Assembly (NCBI GenBank): GCA_020746835.1
Contig: JAGPNK010000012.1
Location: 930,001-994,000 of the forward strand
Length of the DNA stretch: 64,000 nt
DNA from: Stachybotrys elegans
Lineage: Eukaryota; Ascomycota; Sordariomycetes; Hypocreales; Stachybotryaceae
Reading direction: 5' to 3'
Position 1 is the stretch's first letter; every line of letters begins with the position of its first letter. Of this stretch, positions 1 through 9,959 are shown piece by piece. Below the pieces are notes generated by a model, which was not told the origin of the DNA, did not search any database, and was given only the letters and a program-made list of their open reading frames with translations. The position numbers and the translations under genes are program-made.

Positions 1-966
1 CAGCCGCCGTTTGGTTTAGAAATCAGAGAAGCTAGATTTGGGCAGATTAGTATCTTTATTCCATTCCTCCAATAACCATGAAGGCCTGCAACACGATGAG
101 AATAAGGAGACATGCGCGCATCAGCCCAGCTAGCGGCTCTTTCTAGAGCCGGTTAGTGATGGACCATATCATGAGATTGGTCGAGGCGATCAGAAGGAGA
201 ATATTTCCCACCAGGACATTGTGATATAACGAGATGTTCCACAAGTTGGCGTAGGAATAGTCAGCGAATCGAAAGGTGGAGAAGTAGGCTATACTTGTGA
301 AGATCTGCGTGTCTCCCGGAGACGCTGCCATATCCTCTAGGATGTTTGGGACCTCATCCCAGCTATTACCAGATGTTAGGAGGGCGTGGAATTCTAGCGT
401 AGATCTTAGCGACAGAGAAACTCACCATACATGTTCCCGACTTCTCCAGATGAAGCGGAGTTTACGCAGCACAAGAGGAACTGCCACTATTATAGTTATA
501 ATGGAGATACCGAAGAATACGGCCATGGCCTGCCGGCGTCCAGGTTAGCTAAGAACCGTAAGGCGCAGAACAAAGAGGTCTTTAGGGCGCATACCCCAAT
601 GCCAGCAATGTCTGGGCCACCAACGAATCCTCCCCGCCCGTATGGCCCAACGCTGATCAGAGTGGTATTGTCATCGCTCAGCATGAGACTGCAGTTCAGC
701 GAGATGGCTACGAGCACCGTTACAAGCTAACATCCTGGCGACAGGTGAAACCCTTCGCAGTCATGTGATGCGTCAGGATACAGCTTCACATACACATACA
801 GAGGGCTAGGACAGTTGTAGAAAACCTCTACTGACTCATTGGAGATTGACGAGACCAAGTGGAAGGCTTCTACGGTACCAGATGGAAGGAAGTGACAGTC
901 TTTATATGTAGCTTCAGGCCTTAGCTTCAGACAAGGCGGAGCAAGGACCAACATGAGCGAGTTCAT
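1..966 (-). CDS. Fungal multi-pass membrane protein, 3' end open at window edge
   Basis: I do not recognise a function. Minus-strand exons can be joined through introns at 530-594, 363-425 and 143-211, all with GT..AG ends and frame kept. The joined protein holds the pattern GPDIAGIG (before the 530-594 intron) followed by a hydrophobic span, a basic loop, a middle region and another hydrophobic span near 120-65. This resembles a large family of uncharacterised fungal membrane proteins. The 5' part is unclear: an ATG at 966 opens a frame that runs to a TAG at about 727, and the same frame then continues into the membrane exon. Either a phase-0 intron (for example a GTGAAG donor near 788) removes the stop or it is a true nonsense codon. 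At the left edge a stop lies near 57, but a TACTAATC..CTAG signal at 50-31 suggests a further exon outside the window. Start and end are therefore tentative. Confidence 0.5.
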
Positions 967-1325
967 AATTGGGCTCTGGGAGGCCGAGACAAAGCTCCCC
1001 AATCCTTCTCTCTTTCTATCACTTCATCTCGCCAACCTCCAACCATCCCAGCTCCCAACAAGAATAAGCCTATGGGTGGTACAATCTGGTCTGAACCCAG
1101 ACTTACTCCCGCCGCAATAATAGAAGTTGGATTCCCATAATATAATTCACCAGACTGGCATCCGCTAGACAGTTCAAGGACCTCCCCTATATTCTGTCCT
1201 ATTCATATCACCCAACCACCACTGGGCTTACAACATAAGGCCACTACTCTATATACCTACTGTCTCAAGAATAGGCCTAGCGTTTCTCTCTCATCGCACC
1301 ATCTCTCTCTCTCTCTAATACCTAT
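967..1325. other. Intergenic spacer with CT-repeat
   Basis: No supported gene. A short (CT)n run lies at about 1302-1316, close to the 3' end of the SesA-like gene. The upstream region of the leftward membrane-protein gene should lie here, but no clear TATA box was seen. Confidence 0.5.
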
Positions 1326-2003
1326 TTACGAAGAAACCCTTTCATCTGCCTTTGCATGGAAGTTATACGTAACGCGATCATTGCGGCCAGTCACCTGAAG
1401 CCCCCCAGTGCATATGTTCTGGTTTCCTTTCCCAGAAAACGATAGCATGGTGCCATTAGCCTTGTTCACGCAATATATGGTAGGTTGAGGCGCATCCTCC
1501 AGAGACGCAGGCACATCATCCAGCTCCTCAATAGCAGATTTCAGAACGGTGATGCGCCCCTCTTCCACCACCGGCTCAATAGCCATAACCAAAACTTGTC
1601 CAAGCAATTCGCGCATAACCTCCTCGATCATATCACCACCGTTTGCCTGCACCGCTTGCTGGTACTTCTTCATCTTCCACTGGGGGCTCTGCTCTCCCGC
1701 AAACGCATCAACGAGGTCTTCCAGATCCCGGATCAATTTGCAACTCTGACTACAGGCCTCTTTAATGTCGGTATATATGTCGGGTAGGCCTTCAGGGGGC
1801 CCTCCCGTGCCTTGAACAAAAGTCTCAATGCACGAGATGGTGTCATGGACGAGGTCGAGATGCCTTGCGACGACGACAAAGGCCGGAGGGAGGCTCGAAG
1901 CATCGGGAATTGATGCGCAGTTTTTGATGATTCTGGGTAGAACTAGTGAAACATCGGAGAGGGCTCTTACAGCCTGGGAGCGAGTGACTTGAGTGTCAGG
2001 CAT
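1326..2003 (-). CDS. SesA-type effector with C-terminal amyloid-like motif (paralog 1)
   Basis: A small intronless gene of 225 codons. The start ATG at 2003 was chosen because a TATA box for this strand (TATATAAA, 2096-2089) lies 86 nt upstream; the in-frame ATG at 2075 would sit almost on the transcription start. The N-terminal two thirds resemble SesA, the helical domain found at the N-terminus of fungal STAND/NACHT proteins. It aligns by eye with the divergent neighbour at 2485-3117 (both have a SLPPAF/GLPPSF stretch followed by a helix ending DT). The last 50 residues change character: they are Gly/Asn rich, with GKGNQN, then a Gln seven residues later, then RNDRVTYNF. The nearby NLR carries the same spacing at its N-terminus, ending RSDRRHFTF. 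By family knowledge such motifs form amyloid folds that pass activation from an NLR to a membrane-active effector. That role is inferred. Confidence 0.75.
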   Translation of the reverse strand: MPDTQVTRSQAVRALSDVSLVLPRIIKNCASIPDASSLPPAFVVVARHLDLVHDTISCIETFVQGTGGPPEGLPDIYTDIKEACSQSCKLIRDLEDLVDAFAGEQSPQWKMKKYQQAVQANGGDMIEEVMRELLGQVLVMAIEPVVEEGRITVLKSAIEELDDVPASLEDAPQPTIYCVNKANGTMLSFSGKGNQNICTGGLQVTGRNDRVTYNFHAKADERVSS

Positions 2004-2484
2004 GGTGAGCAGAAGGCGAACGACCCATTTGCGTGTAACAGAAGCCAGGAAAGATACCGAGAGGGGGTGACACATATAGGGCTCTCTGTTTATATAAGGC
2101 GGACACCCCCGCACGTGGCTCTGCGTCTGACAACCTGGGTTCCGGAGCGCAATATTCAGACAAGGCTGTCTCTTACTACTGACAGTCAATACCCTCTTTA
2201 TGATTAGGAAGGTATCATTGCATTGTGGCTGACTTGCACAACACCAGCTGCATGCTTATCATTACGAATCCTAGCCGTGAGTCTCCACAAATACCGTAGT
2301 AATACTACTGATTGGTATAAGCTCGCTGACTGCATATGCGCGTTGACCTAGGTGTGGTTTGCCCAGGCAACTAGGCTCTGTCAGCCCAACGTAACAGCAC
2401 CTGCGTCGAGTGAGGGAAATTCCTAATTTTAACCTGGAAAAGGCAGCAACCTTTTGTCGGTCTTCTTTTGTCACCGGCTTTATC
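2004..2484. promoter_or_regulatory. Shared bidirectional promoter of two SesA-type genes
   Basis: A 481-bp spacer separates the start codons of two divergent SesA-type genes. TATATAAA at 2096-2089 fits the minus-strand gene. A weaker TATA-like GGTATAAG at about 2314-2321 could serve the plus-strand gene 165 nt away. The layout would allow co-expression of both effectors; that is inference. Confidence 0.55.
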
Positions 2485-3117
2485 ATGTCAGGGGTTGAGC
2501 TTGTCGGGCTGATCTCGGGTATCATCACGCTGATCGAGGCCTCTATCAAGATTTACAAAATTGCCGATAACTCTTCTGGTCTACCTCCCTCCTTCCACGA
2601 TGTAGCATCTCGCCTCCCGCTCATTCAGGACACATTAACCCTGGCAAGCCATGGTATCAGCACAGACTCAGCATCCAGTCCGTCTAGCGATGCACTCAAG
2701 AAGGTCCTTCTGGCATGTGCAGAGCGAGCCGCCGCTCTGCACGAAACTTTCCAGGTTGCAGTTCCTCGAGCAGGCACTACCTTGTCGGGAAGATATCTTT
2801 CCGCACTAAAGACGGTCCCCAAGGCTGGCAAGGTCGAGGAACTGATGACTGGCATCACCCGCGACCTTCAGGTCCTGACAGCAAACCGCGCAGTGCAAGC
2901 TCCCACGAGGGCAGAAATAACTGAGCTAATTCGCGAGCTCCAAGCGATGACTCTTGCACAGAAGGGCTTTCCCGGGCCTTCAGTGGTCTTGCGCAATCTG
3001 GGATCAGGATCTCAATATCACTATGGCGGAGTTGGTAACCAGAACTTAGCAAGCGACGGAGCCACCCAGATCAATGGTGATATCCATGGCGGAACATTTA
3101 ACATTATTCAAAAATGA
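2485..3117 (+). CDS. SesA-type effector with C-terminal amyloid-like motif (paralog 2)
   Basis: An intronless gene of 210 codons. The start at ATG 2485 is preferred over the upstream frame opening because the protein then begins MSGVELVGLISG, the usual hydrophobic first helix of SesA domains. Residues 1 to about 150 form a predicted all-helical domain (ISGIITLIEASIKIYK; GLPPSFHDVASRLPLIQDTL). The last 43 residues are a Gly/Asn/Gln-rich tail with GVGNQNLASDGATQING followed by GGTFNIIQ at the very end. The same G-x-G-[ND]-Q-x8-Q spacing occurs in the first 35 residues of the NLR whose 3' end lies only 102 bp away. Placement of the motif at the extreme C-terminus of the effector and the extreme N-terminus of the receptor is the hallmark of known fungal amyloid signalling pairs. 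Whether it belongs to the sigma, PP or another motif class I cannot decide. Confidence 0.8.
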   Translation: MSGVELVGLISGIITLIEASIKIYKIADNSSGLPPSFHDVASRLPLIQDTLTLASHGISTDSASSPSSDALKKVLLACAERAAALHETFQVAVPRAGTTLSGRYLSALKTVPKAGKVEELMTGITRDLQVLTANRAVQAPTRAEITELIRELQAMTLAQKGFPGPSVVLRNLGSGSQYHYGGVGNQNLASDGATQINGDIHGGTFNIIQK

Positions 3118-3219
3118 GTGCATATAATAGCTAGAAGCACGGAAAATGGTCCCTATGAACTACCGTACTGTGTTTATATCCTGGTGGGAATCTTAGCAAC
3201 AAGTATGGTCCTTCGTATC

Positions 3220-6200
3220 CTAGCGGTAGTTATAGCTCCGCCGTGATGCTTTCTTTTTTAAAAGAGCTCGAATCCGATCACCTTCATCGTCCATTCTCAC
3301 AAAATTGATAGCCGACAAGCCGTCTCTGTTCTTCATTCTCACATTAGCACCGTAATCCAGCAGTGTCTGAACAAAATCCAACTTCCCGAACTGCACCGCA
3401 AGCATCAAAGGCGTTTTGTCCTCATTCTCCATAGCATCTAGATGGACAGCCTTCTGGCGAAGAATACTCAGGGTTTGGACCGTTGACTCGCGGCCAATGA
3501 CGGCGTGATGAACTGCCGTATAGCCTTGGTCATCAGCCAAGTCGAGGTTTTCCGTACTCTGGAGAAGATTAAAGAGTCCTGCGTCAAAGCCCATCGAAGC
3601 GGCATAATGAAGTGGTGTTACCCCAGATAAATTCTTAGAGTCACAAGAAGCCCGCCACTCCAACAATATTTGCATCATAGGAACGCTGCGATTCAGCGTT
3701 GCGAGCGCAAGAGCAGTGTGTCCGTGCATATCCTTCACATCTATGCATTTCTGTCTTGCGGCTTGCGGTGCCAGCAGCTCGAGCGTCTCCACGTCGTTTC
3801 TGAGCACGGCGAGGTGTATTGGTGTATGTCCATTGTTATCCTTGGTGTCAGTCCTGACATTCCGATCCAGCAAAAAGCGGACAAACGCTCTGTGCCCTGC
3901 CTGGGGAGTGATGCGGTGCAGCAAAGTCATACCATTGGCGTCGACAAAGTGTGGGTCGGCACCGTATTCGCATAGCAGCCACGCCAAAGATGCGTCACTG
4001 TTTTGCATGGTTAAGGAGAGTGCTTCTTCCGCACATGCGGCAACATTTGCCTGGTTCGTTATCAATAGCCAAACGACACCTCGATGCTGGTTTTGCACCG
4101 CATGGAGCAAGGCAGGCCAGCGGTTCCCGTCATATGCGTCGAGGAGGGCCCCATGCTTCACCAAGTGCCAGACTAGACTTTCATCGCCATCCTTGACAGC
4201 TTGTGTGAGAGGAGTCCAACCGTCAGCGTTTGTCTCGTTCACATCCGCCCCATGTTGAATGAGAAGCTGGATCATCCTTGGGTCCTTGTAGTAAAACGCC
4301 CAGCGAAGGGGTGATTTCTTTTCTTTGGGGTCTCGTAGGTTGATGTTGGCTGGATTTGGCCCCCTTGTCAATAGTGTCTCCGCCAATTCGCACTTTCGTA
4401 TCTTTACAGCATGGATCAGTGGCAGCCAGCCGTCCCGGTCCCGGGATGGCTGATTGAGATCGACGCCACGTTGTAGAAGGATGTTGACGAGTGTCTCGAA
4501 ATGCCGCTTCATAACCTGCACCAAGGGCTTGGATTCATTGGCGCGGGATGTCTCGAGTATTTCGTGGCTGTGGTTCATCACTTCTCTCAGTGCCGTGAAG
4601 CCTGAAAATATCTCGGCATTGATATCCGAATGTTTTTCCAGCATTAGCTCAGCAAGGGCCGTTGGGCCAGATCTGATAGCGGTGGACAAGGGACTCGGTT
4701 TGCTGTAGCTATGTAGATCAAGCTGCGCACCAGCATCGATCAGAACCTCCGCGACGCGTACACCATTCTCAGCGGAGTCAATGATAGCTTTATGAAGAGG
4801 TGTGTCATGACGCTTATCCCTTGCATTAGGACTTGCTCCATTTCTCAACAGCAGTTCGATTAGATGGATTCTGCCTAGGCGGACTGCCCAATGAAGAGCT
4901 GTTTGGCCATCCGAACAACGCTCGTTGATGTTGGCTCCGTCTTGCAGAAGTTTCATCATCCACGGCTTCTTGTTGAGATAAGTCGCTGCATGAAGTCCTG
5001 TGATTCCCACCCATTCGAATTGATGTGGGTTCGGTAGGAATCGGAACCCAAGCTCTAGTTTTGCTGAGTTCTCTAGGAGCTGGTAAACCAATGTATCATT
5101 AAAATCCCCTCCCCTTTGGTGGTGGTCATTCAAGTGAGACGTCCAGTGACTTGCGGCGTAGGAGAATAAATGCCTTTGGGTATTATTCTCAAGGTTGCAA
5201 TCCAGCAAGAACGACACGCAAACCCTGGCCATCGACATGTCTGCAGCCTCGTGAATGATGTCATGGGCCCGTAGATGATGTTGCACGGATTCATGTACCA
5301 GGCGTATCGTGAGCGTTTCCGGATTGATGACAATGAGATCCTCGCATGCCGAGAGAATCACCTGCTTTGAGGGCCTGTGGTCTTCGTATCGATTGTTACC
5401 ACACTGGGCCACAGCAAAGCTTTCCTGTACCTGCATGAGGCTAAGGTCGACCTTGGCGTGGACCACCCAGGTGAGGACATGTTTGGCCAAGACAAAGTCA
5501 GGTTTGCCGTCTTTCTTCAAAATCCTGGCCACGGCATTCTCAAACTCACTTCCGGGGTCAACCGGAAGGCTCAGAAGTGCATCCTTAATTTCAGCAATGC
5601 TGCTTTTCTTGCAGATGTTATCCATGTACATCCGAGCCAGGAGAAACCTATATTCCAGTCAGGCGTCGTAGCCACGAGCGGATTGAACGAGACACTTACA
5701 TTGAATTTTCGCAGGCTGACTTTGTCACTTGCTCTATTACTTGCTTTTGGTAATTCACCTCGGAAAGTATTTGGTATAGCTTTGTATCGCCTTCAATGCG
5801 CCATTCGACATAGGACTGTACGTCTTGTTCACGCGGTTTGACTCTTATCTGTAGACAACCTTGAAGTCGCTGAGTTGCTGAGCTAGATCTGGAAGTAAAT
5901 AAGATCTTGATATTCGGAGGCATGGACTTCAAAGTGCTGAGGATACTCTGCTGCTGCCGGTCGCTGTTGTTCGGAAAGTGATCCAACGCATCAAATATGA
6001 CATAGACCGTATTGAAAATGGATGCTTGAACCTTGAACAACTCATAGTATGCCGAGGGGTGAAAGGATGCTGTGCCTTGGATACAATCATGGAATCTGGT
6101 GGCAAGCTCAGGTGAGACGCCGCCGGGACACTCGTGTCGCAAGAGTTGCAATAAGAGTGATGACCAGATACAGACAGAGCTCAAGGCCTGGTCGTCTTCT

Positions 6201-6939
6201 TGGAGATAGAAATAAACGCATGCAGACTCTTTCTGTAGCTTGACCTTCTCTTTGATGAATTGTACGGCCTTGCAACTGCACTTATCAGCCAACCATAAAT
6301 CGTTGCGGGTTAACGGCAAGCATACACAAGCATGGTCTTTCCAGAGCCCACTACCGTGTGGTGGAGAGGACAGTCAGTCATTTACTGCCATAAGTGTATT
6401 CGGAGTGCTTTCCTTACATATTCCGTGCATGGATAGGAGCTGAGAAGAAGCATCTGTGCTTCTCCATAACTCGAACTCCTCAGTCTCTTCTACCCAGAAC
6501 TCGGTCCTAGGCATTAAGCGACTGACAAGTTCCGAGTGGCGAAGCTCTGCATCGAGGATGGGTATATTCGATTGTTTCAGCAGCCATTTAATGATGGCGG
6601 ATCCTTTGGGGACATTCAGTCGACGTGGAAGATGAAATAGCACGTCGTATACGTACGTGATGGTGCACTTAGTTCGTCCTTTTGGTCAATGACGTTTCCG
6701 GTGCCACCGAGAGCTTGCATTAGGGGCAATATCGATGAGATACCCGGGGTGTTAACTGATGTTGACTTGGTTAACCCAAATATCGACGGCGGGCGGGGCA
6801 TCTCACAGGTAAAGTGGCGGCGGTCACTTCGATCATTGTACTGTGTTCCATGGTCATGAACCGAAGCCTGGTCTCCATTGCCAGAAGCAAGGTATATCTT
6901 GCCTCCTTGTTCATTGGTAGCGTTTATCTCGGAACCCAT
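3220..6939 (-). CDS. NLR: amyloid-like N-terminal motif, NACHT ATPase, ankyrin repeats
   Basis: Six exons: 6939-6807, 6755-6657, 6603-6418, 6350-6328, 6268-5700 and 5647-3220, 3438 nt in all (1145 aa, frame kept throughout). The start is ATG 6939 in an ACCATGG context. Residues 1-45 carry a motif with SGNGDQASVHDHGTQYN then RSDRRHFTF, matching the tails of the two neighbouring SesA-type proteins. A NACHT module follows: HGILGSGKTML (Walker A) near residue 145, VYVIFDALDHF (Walker B-like) and ILFTSRSS. A winged-helix-like segment after MFLLARMY leads to about 15 ankyrin repeats from roughly residue 545 to the C-terminus (for example DGQTALHWAVRLGRIHLIELLL). By family knowledge this is a STAND receptor: ankyrin repeats sense, NACHT oligomerises and the N-terminal motif templates an effector. 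The Walker A sequence sits on a 23-nt exon. I saw no disabling change. Confidence 0.9.
6900..6939 (-). other. NLR N-terminal amyloid-like signalling motif
   Basis: This interval encodes part of the motif at the start of the NLR; the full motif runs on to about 6812. The key pattern is G-x-G-[N/D]-Q, eight residues, then Q. It is followed by R-[S/N]-D-R-x2-[F/Y]-[T/N]-F, shared with SesA paralog 1. The partner motifs are at about 3000-3114 (plus) and 1345-1460 (minus). Confidence 0.65.
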
Positions 6940-7325
6940 GGTCGCATTTGTCAAGGCTTGACTCCAAGATGGAATGGCAGAACAGAAAACAGCAGTGTTT
7001 GTGAAAGAACCTCGTAAGACAGACAGATAACGGAACAGCTGGAAAATGGATGAGCTTTCTACCCCACTCGGCCCGTCTGTTTGAAAAGGCTGCAGCCTGA
7101 TCCTTCTGACATCTCATGGTTGCATCCAACGTGGGCCAGTGCGGCTGATGATACTCCGACAAATATTGACCCTGTAAGCCACACTGATCTGACCACCCCT
7201 TTACTTCGCGCGGCAGCCTGATGGACATTGGCACTCCCCCATCACTGCTGGATCTTCCTAGTCTTTAGACCATTTAACCCCTCACCATCAAGCCCGATTA
7301 TCACTCAATATTCCAAGCCATAACG
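6940..7325. promoter_or_regulatory. Divergent promoter of the NLR and the coiled-coil gene
   Basis: A 386-bp spacer between two divergent start codons. No strong TATA box was seen on either strand. The last 70 bp before 7326 are pyrimidine-rich with several CTCA/CAAT-like runs, as is common in fungal core promoters. Confidence 0.45.
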
Positions 7326-9959
7326 ATGCCGTCTGTGATTCCTGGACCAGTTCAACGCAAGGCCTCAGCTGTGACGACAGGATCGAATGCTCGGCAGCAT
7401 GTTACCTCCCGCAGATCAATTGGACACATCAACTCTTCGCGATCCGGTCCGTCCAGCCTTCCCGTGGTTGAGGAGGAGGGGGCTCGTGACAAGAAGAAGA
7501 AGAAGAATAAGGACCAGCCTAATTATGCCATGAGTGTTTCCTCAAACCTTTCTGCGGAAAGCATCGATACTATTGATGACGAGGCGCCTTCTCCAGCCCC
7601 TCAAACCTCGCAACCTCATCGAAGTCGTCATTCGAGGCGTCACGAACCGGCTCGACACACAGTTCCTGTCAGCATCCACATCGAGCCGCAAAGTCGTTAC
7701 GTAGAGCATCCCACGAGCCTATATGGTCAGCCCCTCGTCCAAGCTCAGGGCCCAACCATCTTTGACGCTGGGCCTATGCCAACGACGTCTCGACCCCAAA
7801 GCTATCCGAGACCCACGCATCCGTCATATCCCAGCTATAATTTCAACTACCCTGAGACCCTCGAGACCAGCATACCGCAACACATGTCAAACAGGGCACC
7901 GAAAGCGCCTCCTCAAAAACCAGCCCGTTCTTCTGCCAGATCTGGCCGACAGCCAAAGCGGCCGCCCGTCAACTCGCACGAATATACCAACCCCAATGAC
8001 ACCATCTACGTGGAGGATGAAGATGATGAGCTTCCCTCAGATGATGGGGGGTCATTGTCTAGAGATGAAATGTCGCACAGGGGTTATGGACATCGCGGAG
8101 GCTACGGACATCACGGAGGCTACGGATATCATACCCCATATACGGGTTATGGGAACTATGCACACAATGGCCCCTATATGGGCTATGGAAACCAGACGAT
8201 GCCTTATTATGGAGGCTACGGGGCATATGCCCCATACCCGTATGGGCCTCAGTACCTCCACGTCCCTGCTCCACCTCCCCCGCCAACTGAACCACCAGAA
8301 CCGTCGTCATCCGAGCCTCCTGCCCCAGACCCAGATAAGGTTCGACTGGCGGCTGAGTTAACAGCTTTAAAGTTGGAGCAAGATAAAGTCATTGCCCAAG
8401 AGGAAAAGAGGAATGAACTTGAAATATTTCGCAAAGAGGTTGAGCATGAACTAAAAAGAAAGCAAGATGAATTGCACGAGGTGCAAGAAAGAGCACGACG
8501 AGAGATTGCCGAAGCAGTGGCGGAGGCAAAGAAACAGGGCATGGAGGAAGTCATTGCCAAACAGAAAGCGGATGCAGAAAGATCACAGTTGTTAAAAGAC
8601 CATGAGGAGCGCATTGAAAAACAGGTGCGGGCGCAGTTGCAAGCGGAGCAGTTAGCTAAGGAGGCTGCAAAAGAGGCCGGTGAAATGCGTCGAAGAGAGG
8701 CTCACAACATCACCAAAGAGATGCTGCTGGAGAGTTTTGATGAAATACTATCAGCAGCCAAGGAAAAACTGCTACTCGACATGGGAATAGATCTCAAATC
8801 CCCCACGATGCTACAAACTCCATCAGGCAAAATAGACATCGACAGATATCGCATCCGAACACATGATAAGAGATGGCATCGCAAGGAAGAAGAAGATTCA
8901 GTCCTGGATACTGCCAGCCAGACAAATGCATGGCAAAGAGTGATGTCGACTCGCTCTCAGAACAGCGACGCTGGGTCACGGAGGACCTCTTCCGTCCAGA
9001 GTGTCTCATTGGGACGCTCTAAAGAATCACCTGTGGCCTTTGGCGTTGAGAGTACACAGGGTTTTGACCCGTCTCATCCACCTCATGCACCAGAGATTCC
9101 GAAATATGACTCTGAATTGGAAACACAAAGTGACCATTCTCTTCGCGACAAACATCCGAGTGATTCAAGCGATGAGTCTACCTATGGCGTTTCTGGAAAG
9201 AGGCGAGACTCCACCCGTCAGCGGGGTGCCAACAGATTTTCTCAGATAGAACTCAACCATTTAGCTGGTGCCATTGCTGATAAGCTTGCCAGGCTTCAAC
9301 GGTATCCCCCGGTGAGGGTGGGGGGACCGCTTCGCAAGCCGGCAAACAGGAGACGACTGTCACCGAGGAAGACCATGTCGGACTCTGAAGATGAAACAGC
9401 TCCAGACCATCCATTCAAGCCTAACTCTCAAGCATATGTCTCTCCTGAACCCCAGGAAGAAGGCCTGCAGCCAACGCCTTACCTTACAGTCGATGTAGGT
9501 GCAGAAGAGATGCAAAACATCGCTTACACGGTATCCAAGAACGGCATCGTTGTATGTACGGAAGTCATATCCAATGAGACCAAGGGCGAGATGGAGGAAT
9601 CCGAGTCAAACATAGGCACCGTTGGGGAACAAGGGACAGAGAGTACTCTTGGCCAAAGCACAAATTTTGACGAATTCCAGACAGTCGTCAACTCCACAGC
9701 TTTGGATGATAAAGGTGCAGGGGTGGAAGTCAAGATAGTGCGTTCCTTGGACGCCAACCAAGACGCCAACGATGAGGGAGCGCAACCGCAGATCAAGCCG
9801 CCTGCGCTTCGAATCAGACAGCCGGCTTCCGTTCAGTCAAACAGCTGCAGCTCATGCTCAGGCCACGCGAGAAGACAGATGAGGAACTCGCATCCTCAGG
9901 TTTCGGTTCCAGTGCAACAGCCGGTGCGCAAAAGCAGGCGACAGACGCTGACCAAATGA
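7326..9959 (+). CDS. Large disordered coiled-coil protein with Gly/Tyr/His repeats, function unknown
   Basis: A single 877-codon exon from ATG 7326 to TGA. I do not recognise the family. The first 240 residues are low-complexity and basic or acidic (a KKKKKNKDQ stretch near residue 58, DEDDELPSDDG near 230). Residues about 250-305 are a Gly/Tyr/His-rich tract with repeated HRGGYGH, HHGGYGY and MGYGN units, followed by a Pro-rich linker (PPPPPTEPPEP). Residues about 338-470 are a long charged coiled coil (ELTALKLEQDK through EAAKEAGEM), ending in a helical segment (NITKEMLLESFDEIL). The rest is Ser/Thr/Glu-rich and probably unstructured. There is no signal peptide or membrane span. The aromatic low-complexity tract joined to a coiled coil suggests a scaffold or condensate-type protein, which is inference. 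It shares a promoter region with the NLR. Confidence 0.75.
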   Translation: MPSVIPGPVQRKASAVTTGSNARQHVTSRRSIGHINSSRSGPSSLPVVEEEGARDKKKKKNKDQPNYAMSVSSNLSAESIDTIDDEAPSPAPQTSQPHRSRHSRRHEPARHTVPVSIHIEPQSRYVEHPTSLYGQPLVQAQGPTIFDAGPMPTTSRPQSYPRPTHPSYPSYNFNYPETLETSIPQHMSNRAPKAPPQKPARSSARSGRQPKRPPVNSHEYTNPNDTIYVEDEDDELPSDDGGSLSRDEMSHRGYGHRGGYGHHGGYGYHTPYTGYGNYAHNGPYMGYGNQTMPYYGGYGAYAPYPYGPQYLHVPAPPPPPTEPPEPSSSEPPAPDPDKVRLAAELTALKLEQDKVIAQEEKRNELEIFRKEVEHELKRKQDELHEVQERARREIAEAVAEAKKQGMEEVIAKQKADAERSQLLKDHEERIEKQVRAQLQAEQLAKEAAKEAGEMRRREAHNITKEMLLESFDEILSAAKEKLLLDMGIDLKSPTMLQTPSGKIDIDRYRIRTHDKRWHRKEEEDSVLDTASQTNAWQRVMSTRSQNSDAGSRRTSSVQSVSLGRSKESPVAFGVESTQGFDPSHPPHAPEIPKYDSELETQSDHSLRDKHPSDSSDESTYGVSGKRRDSTRQRGANRFSQIELNHLAGAIADKLARLQRYPPVRVGGPLRKPANRRRLSPRKTMSDSEDETAPDHPFKPNSQAYVSPEPQEEGLQPTPYLTVDVGAEEMQNIAYTVSKNGIVVCTEVISNETKGEMEESESNIGTVGEQGTESTLGQSTNFDEFQTVVNSTALDDKGAGVEVKIVRSLDANQDANDEGAQPQIKPPALRIRQPASVQSNSCSSCSGHARRQMRNSHPQVSVPVQQPVRKSRRQTLTK
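8080..8245 (+). repeat. Imperfect tandem repeats encoding a GYG/GGYG tract
   Basis: Degenerate repeats of about 15-18 nt with cores GGAGGCTACGG and GGCTATGG/GGTTATGG lie inside the coiled-coil gene. They encode HRGGYGH, HHGGYGY, YTGYGNY and YMGYGN units. The frame is kept, so the repeat is translated. Confidence 0.75.

Noticed and set aside
3716..4258. 180-codon plus-strand frame within the NLR
   Set aside because: Antisense to ankyrin repeats; repeated codon patterns create long mirror frames.
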